Below, piece by piece: positions 21,254-27,816 of a stretch of 27,816 bases of DNA (its first letter is position 1; every line of letters starts with the position of its first letter). The stretch spans positions 1-27,816 of the forward strand of contig JAQGAU010000463.1 of NCBI GenBank assembly GCA_034698045.1, read 5' to 3'. The notes beneath the pieces were generated by a model. It ran no database searches. It was not told the DNA's origin and saw only the letters and a list, made by a program, of their open reading frames with translations. The stretch comes from Paramacrobiotus richtersi. Taxonomy: Eukaryota > Tardigrada > Eutardigrada > Parachela > Macrobiotidae. The position numbers were made by a program, and so were the translations under genes.

Positions 21254-23146
21254 TTAACTTAACAACCGACAATTTTTTGCGAAGCCCCTAGCGACCATGG
21301 ACCGAAAACTTTGAAGACTAACAGCAAACAACATAGGATCTAGCACAGGTTGTAAAGCAAATAAATTCGATGCAAAATTTCTAAAAGCCGTCAGATCCCC
21401 GCGCAGCGAAACGAAGCAGGTGATGGTCCAGTATGTCATTACGGGTGTCCAGCAAATGAACACGCTAATTGTCAGTAACGTCAGTACCACAAATGGACGA
21501 GCCGATTCTTTTGTTTTTCGGTCTGCAGGGACCACGGTCGATAACTCCACCTAAAAAATACTCAGTCATCACGAACGAGTTGTTAGTGGCATAGGCATAT
21601 CGTGACTTTTTCGAAAATATCGCAAGCTCGATTGATTTGTTACTTAAATACTATACAGATACAATAAGAAGACCGAATAAATAGGGTAAAAAATTTGTCT
21701 AATGTTTCGATTCCAGGGACTTGTGGATTCAAAAAGCACGTCCCCGCGAAGGAAGAAACGTGACAACTTAACAGCAAGAAATGCGTAACTTCATGGGTCG
21801 ATTGTTATTGTGCTCCAATGCTAAATCAGCTCCTTTGGAAACCGAATAAATTGTAGCAACGAAAGATATCATGCTACATCTTTGTTTTATTTAATGGGCA
21901 AAGCCAACTACGCAAATGAAAACGACAAGAAGCGAAAATCTAACAGCTACGCAAATGAGACAGACTACTGAACCTCCTTCAGAACGAATCGGAATAACCA
22001 CTCACGCCACAAAAACAAACCAAAAATCGTAATTTTTCGGTACATGGGGATCTGACCATTAGCGTTCCGAAGTGCAAATGCGTAGCAGAATCGTTCTAAA
22101 CAAATCAGCGGCGATCTCGCCTGTGTGCGAACCGGACGAGCAAACTAGCATACGAGCAGTCCTTTAATAATAAGCAGCAACCTGCCTAAGGGTGTCTTCT
22201 TCCGATCTGTACTTCCTTATCTTCATCAGTGACCTTTCTTGGTTCTGATCCCGTCACCAACCTAATACCTGAGTGGTGGCTCAGTAGTGGACGGGCACAT
22301 GGATAGATTAAGCCGACCAGTTAGAGGCACATGCTGCGCTTTATAGTCAGCATCACCAACCTTTTCCCGCATGTTGCTATCCACCTCGTCCTCATTGTGA
22401 TGATATTGCGTACTCAGATCTCTTCTTGACACACTGGATTTCCCATTCCTTACATCCCCAACCTTTCTCCTCTGCGCTTGTTTGTAGTACAAAAGAGGAT
22501 AGGCCATGACAACGAACACAATCGGTACGTCATACACTACACACTGCACTACGGTCGCGTAATTATTAATCTCGGGTATCGCATTGTTAATGTCACAACC
22601 GTATTTCTCAGCATCAAGCGGGAAGCTCAACCGATCCATCAGGATGAGAGGTAAACAAACAGCATGCACATACACCACATTCCCCAAACACATCAAGCAT
22701 GCCACTTTCTTGGAATGGTACTGCCGGTACGAATGAGGAAATGCGATCGCCCAGATGCGATTAATAGTGATTAAGACGTGGGTGTACATGGGAACGGCAC
22801 AAGTAACCCATAACAAATACAGATACAACGTGCAGATGTTGGGTGATAACCACCATCCAGAATAACTGATTCGTATAATTTCAAGAGGGTGTTCGAAAGC
22901 AGCATAGAAGACGTTACTGGAGAGTAAGAAAACAATGTAGATTGTGAAAGATGTACGGAGATCTCTGCGTATTATGAACGCTAAGAGCATGGCAGTGTTT
23001 AACGCTAGCTGGATGATAGAGAGCACCACCCGGGAGAAAGCGGGAAAGTGCCATGTTTGGACGATAGGTGGGTGTACCGTTGTGGAAATATTGTTCAAAG
23101 GTGATGTGCAGTTATCCAGGGTACTGTCAATGCTGCAGTTAAACAC
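21254..23146 (-). CDS. Receptor F: tandem duplicate of G, start codon lost
   Basis: Exon 1 (23146-22361, 262 codons) and exon 2 (21550-21254) are open throughout, with an 810-nt phase-0 intron (donor AAAAG|GTTGG, acceptor TATTTTTTAG). All landmarks are present: LNTAMLL, LLSSNVFY (Asn2.50), NRIWAI, ECL2 Cys (KYGC), TM5 Tyr, CWTP, LDPMLF. The codon aligned to G's ATG is GTG (23146-23144), and an in-frame TAA lies seven codons upstream, so no upstream ATG can rescue it; the first internal Met falls in TM1. The AATAAA close behind G's stop is AGTAAA here. F is therefore either a young pseudogene with an intact body or translated from a non-AUG or spliced-in start. Confidence 0.75.
21551..22360 (-). 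other. Intron of receptor F (810 nt)
   Basis: It is more than twice the length of the homologous intron in G (388 nt). Near the acceptor both introns share blocks such as GGCATATCGTGACTTTTT and GATCGATTGATTTG-like sequence (plus strand), so they derive from one ancestor and differ by insertion or deletion. The extra sequence has no recognised element. Confidence 0.6.
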
Positions 23147-23159
23147 AGCAGAAACAGTG

Positions 23160-23510
23160 TCAGATTAAAGACAACAAAGTCAATGAGATAATAAATGGGT
23201 AGTGCGCGAGATGAGATGAAACGACGGTATGAAATGAGTGGTGACGCTTGACAGCGGTTTATTTGTCGTGGATGCCACAAATGCTCATAGGAAATCAATG
23301 GGATGCAGTTGATAATCTGTGATTCAAGTGCCTTGTGGATTAATAAAGGTGTGTATTTGTTCACCTGACGCTGAAAATGAAGTGGCACTTCGTGCTTGTA
23401 GTTCACTGCTTCGCGTTAAGATAACAATATGATTACATTATTGAGCACTTCTAGAATCGAAATTAAATAGTAGTTTTTCGCACGAAACTTTAATTTAAAC
23501 TGATACGTGT
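23160..23510 (-). promoter_or_regulatory. Duplicated 5' flank of F
   Basis: Noncoding sequence upstream of F that matches the flank of G over several blocks (AAATGGGTAGTGCG, GAGTGGTGACG, GCGGTTTATTTGTCGTGG). It probably includes the promoter that was copied with the gene; no TATA box was pinned down. Confidence 0.4.
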
Positions 23511-24334
23511 GTCCGATCGCTGTGTCAGCACAGTAGCTCCGTCTTTCCTTTTGGTTCTGTCGTATGTTGTGTTCGATTCAATGTTATATGCGTCGCTCCT
23601 CGCTCCTCGCACTTGGCCTTGCGTCTAAAACAAGTTCCTGTTCCTTCCCGGCCGGTACCGGCAGTTTCTGAGTTTCGGTTCATATTCCTAGGTACTTCTG
23701 TCCCTGATGACGGCATTCCTTTCTACACACGATTCTTAATTCCTATTTACTATTGTGAACCAAAATGCAGGCCCAACCATGCTACAGCCATTCGGAAGCA
23801 CCATAACAGCTGAAGTGTTCGTTACTAGTAAAAGCCGTCATCGGACATTGGCGCGGTGCACGGTACATCTGCAAATGCTATATTGCAAGCGACATCTAGG
23901 TACATAAGTAGGGCACCTTGATGACTGTACGCGTCTGGGGTCTCACAAGCAGTGGAGTCCGCCACAATATTTGGCTACAAAAGGGCGCACATTTCCAAGT
24001 TTCGGAAAAGCGGACAGGAAACCAACGTGTCATGGCACTTAGTCGCTGAGTTGAGCAGTCTAGTTTCTATCAAATTTGTGGTCCGCACAGTTGCTCATCT
24101 CAGTCTTATGTATCTGCTTACGAGTTTCACGTTGTCCTATGCCGGTGCCTTTTTCCCGCTTCTTCAAGCAATGTGCCTGTTCAGCAGTAAAGTTCTTCAT
24201 AATTTGCATTAGTAGAAACAGACTTCTGAGACACCATACATTCCAGGTTGTAAAATTAATGCTTTCAGATGTATACATAGCTTTCTAGTTTGCTTGAACA
24301 TGCAAAATCATTCGACAACATTGGGACCATTTCT
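23511..24334. other. Spacer between the two duplication units
   Basis: Unique sequence lacking similarity to the units. No gene recognised; overlapping short open frames on both strands (near 23525-23813 and 23952-24288) lack domains and splice support. Confidence 0.45.
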
Positions 24335-24346
24335 GTTTGTGCTGGT

Positions 24347-24352
24347 TTTATT
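24347..24352 (-). terminator. Polyadenylation signal AATAAA of receptor G
   Basis: The minus strand reads AATAAA about 10 nt past the stop codon of G. In the homologous place after F the hexamer is AGTAAA. Confidence 0.45.
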
Positions 24353-24362
24353 ATGATTAGAG

Positions 24363-25839
24363 TCAGCAAACAGCAATTTTTGCGAAGCCCCGTGCGACCA
24401 TCGACCGAAAACTTTGCAGACTAACGGCAAATAACAGAGGATCCAGTACTGGTTGTAAAACAAACAAGGCCGATGCAAAATTCCTAAAAGCCGTCAAATC
24501 CCCGTGCAATGAAACGAAGCAGGTGATGGTCCAGTAGGTCATTATGGGTGTCCAGCAAAGAAACACGCTGATTGTCAGTAGAGTCAGTACCAAAAACGGA
24601 CGAGCCGATTCTTTTGCTTTGCGGTCTGCAGGAACCACGGTCGATAACTCCACCTAGAAAATACTCCACATTTAGCGTTACCAATTTACCAATCAAAAAG
24701 TTTGAGTTTTTATAGTCATCGGCATATCGTGACTTTTTATGAAAATTTAATACTGAAAGATCGATTGATTTGCTTTTCCATTATTGTACAAATCCAATTT
24801 GGAGATCGAATCAACGGGCTACGCACTTCATTTCATGCATCTTTTCTGGAGACTTGTGCTCTGGGAAAGCATTCCGACTACTTGAACACAAAAAAAACTA
24901 CGTAAACCGACTGTTACTGTGGTCGAATACTCTTCCGGAAACCCGGTCGAATTGTAACAAAAAAAAGTAATTCAACATCAGATTCTGCTCAACATGCATA
25001 CAAAAAAAAATACCCAGAATTTCACTGTATGAATTACGAACCTTGGTCCGCATGTTGCTGTCAATCTTGTCCTCATTGTGATGGTCTTTCGAACTCGAGC
25101 CTCTTCTTGACACACTGGATCTCCCATTCTTTGCATCCCCAACCTTTCTCCGTTGCGCTTGCTTGTAATACAAAACCGGATACGCCAGGACAACAAACAC
25201 AATCGGTCCATCATACACTACACATTGCACTACCGTCGCGTAACTATTAATCTCCGGTATCGCCATATTAAAATCACAGCCATACTTTTCCACATCAACC
25301 GGGAACCTTATTCGATCAATCAGAATAAGAGGTAAACAAACGGCATGCACATACACCACATTCCCCAAACACATCAAACAAGCCACTTTCTTGGAATGAT
25401 ACTGCCGGTACGAATGGGGAAACGCGATCGCCCAGATGCGATTAATAGTGATTAGGACGTGGGTGTGCATGGGAACGGCGCACGAAACCCATAACAAATA
25501 CAGATACAACGTGCAGATGTTGGGTGATAACCACCATCCAGAATAACTGATTCGGATGATTTCTAGAGGGTGCTCGAAAACAGCATAGAAGACGTTACTG
25601 GAGAGTAAGAAAACAATGTAGATTGTGAAGGATGTACGGAGATCTTTGCGGATGATGAACGCTAAGAGCATGGCGATGTTTAAGGTTAGTTGGAGGATAC
25701 AGAGCACCACACGGGAGACAGCGGGAAAGTACCATGTTTGGACGACAGGTTGGTGTACCGTTGTAGAAACATTGTCCAAAAGTGGTGACATTGTGCAGTT
25801 ATCAAAGGTTATCGTACTGTTAATGTTACAGTTGAACAT
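24363..25839 (-). CDS. Receptor G: intact two-exon GPCR of the local family
   Basis: Exons 25839-25042 (266 codons) and 24653-24363 give about 362 aa. The 388-nt intron is phase 0 (donor AAG|GTTCGT, acceptor TAG before GTGGAG). The protein starts MFNCNINSTITFDNC with several N-X-S/T sites. TM1 has LNIAMLL, TM2 LLSSNVFY (Asn2.50), TM3 a Cys then NRIWAI, ECL2 a Cys (KYGC), TM5 DGPIVFVVLAYP, TM6 FLCWTP, TM7 LDPLLF. Compared with its duplicate F it keeps the ATG and a canonical AATAAA, so G is probably the functional member of the pair. Exon 1 would read on past the donor into the intron, which should not be mistaken for coding sequence. Ligand unknown. Confidence 0.88.
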
Positions 25840-25852
25840 GGCAAAAACACTG

Positions 25853-26215
25853 TCCGATTAAACGTAACAAAGTCGATGAAAGAAGAAATGGGTAGTGCGT
25901 GATATGAAACTGCAGCGACGGTGTGAGATGAGTGGTGACGGTGCAGAGCGGTTTGTTTGTCGTGGGTGTTAAAAACGCACCAAGGAAATCAATGGGATGC
26001 AATTAATAATCCAGGAATTGAGTGCGTTGTGGATTATTGCTTGTGAAAGGGTGGGTGTTTGTTCACCGGTCGATGTGAGAGAATTGGCGTTTCGTGTCTT
26101 GTAGTACACTGCCGCGGGCTACGGTAAGAATATAATTACATTACCGAGTCCTTTCCAGAAGCGAAGTTAATTGTTAGTAGTGGTTTCTCATTCATCAAAC
26201 TTTAATTTGGATTTT
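25853..26215 (-). promoter_or_regulatory. Duplicated 5' flank of G
   Basis: Counterpart of the flank of F. Shared blocks include AAATGGGTAGTGCG, GAGTGGTGACGG and a distal AAACTTTAATTT. Candidate promoter region of G. Confidence 0.4.
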
Positions 26216-27139
26216 ACGTCATGCAAATTGAAGGCCTTTGGAATGCATGACTGACTCTCCTACCTGATTCTCAACTACACTACGTCATTCTACGTCATCG
26301 GAACATTTATGGGATTTTGCACCGGTTGTTTGGATACCGGGTTTTTATGCGGTCCGGCGCTTTTCGGAAACGTGTGTGTGAAGTTACGTGACAACAGACT
26401 GCTTCCGTTATATCCAGCATACAGCATCTTTGGTTGTTTGCCGTGTACAAGATTGACCTGCATATGGAATCGATCCGTTCAAGCAAAACGCAAGATACAC
26501 GTTATAATGCCGAAAACAATTCAAGAAAGGAGGACGCGGTGTTCTCACCGATATGCATCCCATAATTAAATTTCAGCTGATCATGGAACAGCTGCGCAAG
26601 TAGTAGAAAAGTCCGTACTGAGCAGCGGATGAATAAAGTATGCTGTACGGACGCGGTACAACTGCTGCGTGATATGATCAGCTTTACGTGTACTTTTTTC
26701 TAGTTGATTAAATTTTGTGTGACTGTTTGTTTTGAATGCGGTTTTTTTCCCACTCCGCGTTATAACAAAAATGCAGTTTTCTTTTTTGCAGATCTTTCGA
26801 CTACGTAAGAATATGAATATCTCAAGAGAATATGAATTCAGCCTGCCCTTGTTATAATTAGGCACACAAGATTAATGGATGCAGTAAAATTACGTGCAAG
26901 CGCAAGTCTGCTCGTTTTCGTCCGTGACCTTTGGAGAAAAAACACCGGATTACCTCCACGAAGGCTAAATTATATAGTTTTAGATTACTATCACTGTGAT
27001 AACGATCAGCGATAAGGCGCGTAGCAACTGCTTTAGTGTGCTATATTGTTGTTATCTAGTTTGCCATTCAGTCATTGTTAGTTCTAGTTAAATTAATATT
27101 TGTGCATTATTAGATACATTCATAACGACATCACACTAG
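26216..27139. other. Intergenic region between G and H
   Basis: No gene recognised. A plus-strand frame of 86 codons at 26309-26569 is Cys-containing but shows no arrangement I can assign. AT-rich toward 27000-27130. Confidence 0.45.
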
Positions 27140-27406
27140 CTATGGTTTACGGACCCTTTTCATAGCCCTGCGAAAGTTTTTTAACGATAAACATAAGAGA
27201 ATCGGATCCAAGATGGGCTGTAACGCGTACAACACTCCCGTAGCGCTATGGAGTACTTCTTCATCGACCTGCACTGGCATGAAACCTATGACAGTGTAGT
27301 AGGTCAGTTCAGGTGTCCAGCAGATGAAAAGACTGCAGGTCAAGAGCGTTAGCAGTAAAAATGGTCGAGAACCCTCCCTTTTCCGTCCTGATGTCTTGGG
27401 AACACC
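27140..27406 (-). CDS. Receptor H: last exon of a further family member (partial gene)
   Basis: The exon opens after CTTTTGCAG with GVPKTSGRKREGSRPF, then TM6 LFICWTPELTYY, TM7 (LQPILDPILLC) and a short basic tail (KNFRRAMKRVRKP), 88 residues plus stop. The phase-0 start at the ICL3 position matches exon 2 of the other cluster receptors. No TM1-TM5 exon is found between here and the right edge, so the intron exceeds 410 nt and exon 1 lies outside the window. Sequence between TM6 and TM7 is divergent from the other copies (VQVDEEVLHSATG), marking a separate branch. Intactness of the whole gene cannot be judged. Confidence 0.78.
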   Translation of the reverse strand, partial: GVPKTSGRKREGSRPFLLLTLLTCSLFICWTPELTYYTVIGFMPVQVDEEVLHSATGVLYALQPILDPILLCLSLKNFRRAMKRVRKP

Positions 27407-27816
27407 CTGCAAAAGAAACTCTGAAGTGCTGTATCTTTCTTGAAACATAGGTTAGCATTAGTTGCAGACACCGCTTCCATAGCACGCCTTCTAAAAATTT
27501 CAACCCACCAAGGCACTGAAGGCAGTATGCTGTTAGTACTCGTACGTCGTGCTTCACGTACAAATACATCAGCCTGTGTTTCTTTCACTCATTAAACTGC
27601 TACGGCGAAAACTGCCATTTCAGGCTTTGGTCTACCTTAAAATGATCATGCAAATGATCATGTTGTTAAACGCAGGTTAAATTTTGTGAGTACTAGACAA
27701 CATTTATTCCTGTTCCAATGATAGAGCTGGCGTAAAAAACAACAGCTGAGTGTCTTGTATGTTCTGCGTTAAAACATCATAGTACATACGCGGCTTCAGT
27801 TTAATTGCAACTCATC
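27407..27816 (-). other. Partial intron of receptor H
   Basis: No coding segment of the receptor family is visible. Short minus-strand frames near 27349-27588 overlap the acceptor and are not supported. An ATGCAAAT octamer flanked by two ATGATCAT palindromes lies at 27641-27662. Confidence 0.5.

Larger units (their letters stand above)
21235..23510 (-). repeat. Tandem segmental duplication, unit 1 (receptor F)
   Basis: Similarity with the second unit (about 24335-26215) begins just beyond the stop codon (TTTGTGCTGGTTTTA), covers both exons and parts of the intron, and extends about 350 nt upstream of the start (GGTAGTGCG, GAGTGGTGACG, AAACTTTAATTT). Edges are approximate. Confidence 0.75.
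24335..26215 (-). repeat. Tandem segmental duplication, unit 2 (receptor G)
   Basis: Partner of 21235-23510, in the same orientation. It comprises the 3' end, exon 2, a shorter intron, exon 1 and a 5' flank of about 350 nt. Confidence 0.75.

Noticed and set aside
23560-23585. GTTCGATTC word resembling a tRNA B box
   Set aside because: No matching A box or cloverleaf stems surround it.
1-27816. CRISPR arrays, bacterial operon signals, integrases, viral or LTR elements
   Set aside because: No regularly spaced direct repeats and no capsid, integrase or reverse transcriptase motifs were seen. The window is eukaryotic with spliced genes.

Overview
The window looks like nuclear DNA of a compact-genome invertebrate. 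Genes carry introns of roughly 50 to 800 nt with GT..AG borders, there are no operons, and reading frames are interrupted in ways no bacterium would show. The dominant content is a lineage-specific cluster of rhodopsin-like (class A) GPCR genes. The genome style and paralogue-rich receptor cluster would suit a tardigrade, but this is inference; no ribosomal or otherwise diagnostic gene is present.

Layout, left to right: receptor A (+, 214-1436, intact, two exons); relic B (+, 2845-3928, intronless, two frame breaks); a neuropeptide/FMRFamide-receptor-like GPCR of a different subfamily (-, 4763-7117, five exons proposed, including a signal-peptide exon); a weak membrane-protein candidate (-, 7505-7939); a long gene-poor stretch (7940-11468) with a foldback, one copy of a dispersed repeat and low-complexity tracts; receptor C (-, 11469-12610, intact); a secreted coiled-coil-repeat protein with a broken frame (-, 13339-14954); receptor pseudogene D (-, 16382-17610); receptor E (-, 18696-19897, intact); tandem duplicates F (-, 21254-23146) and G (-, 24363-25839); and the last exon of receptor H (-, 27140-27406), whose first exon lies past the right edge.

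The cluster receptors A and C-H share one architecture: exon 1 encodes TM1-TM5 and most of the third intracellular loop, then a phase-0 intron, then exon 2 encodes TM6, TM7 and a short tail. In the copies where both exons can be read, three canonical class A positions are changed: Asp2.50 is Asn, Asn7.49 is Asp (a reciprocal swap), and the E/DRY motif is N-R-I. Trp4.50 is also absent. Four copies (A, C, E, G) look functional, F has lost its ATG, B and D are decayed, and H is cut by the window edge. This is a birth-and-death gene family caught in progress. No viral or LTR element, CRISPR array, rRNA or convincing tRNA was seen.
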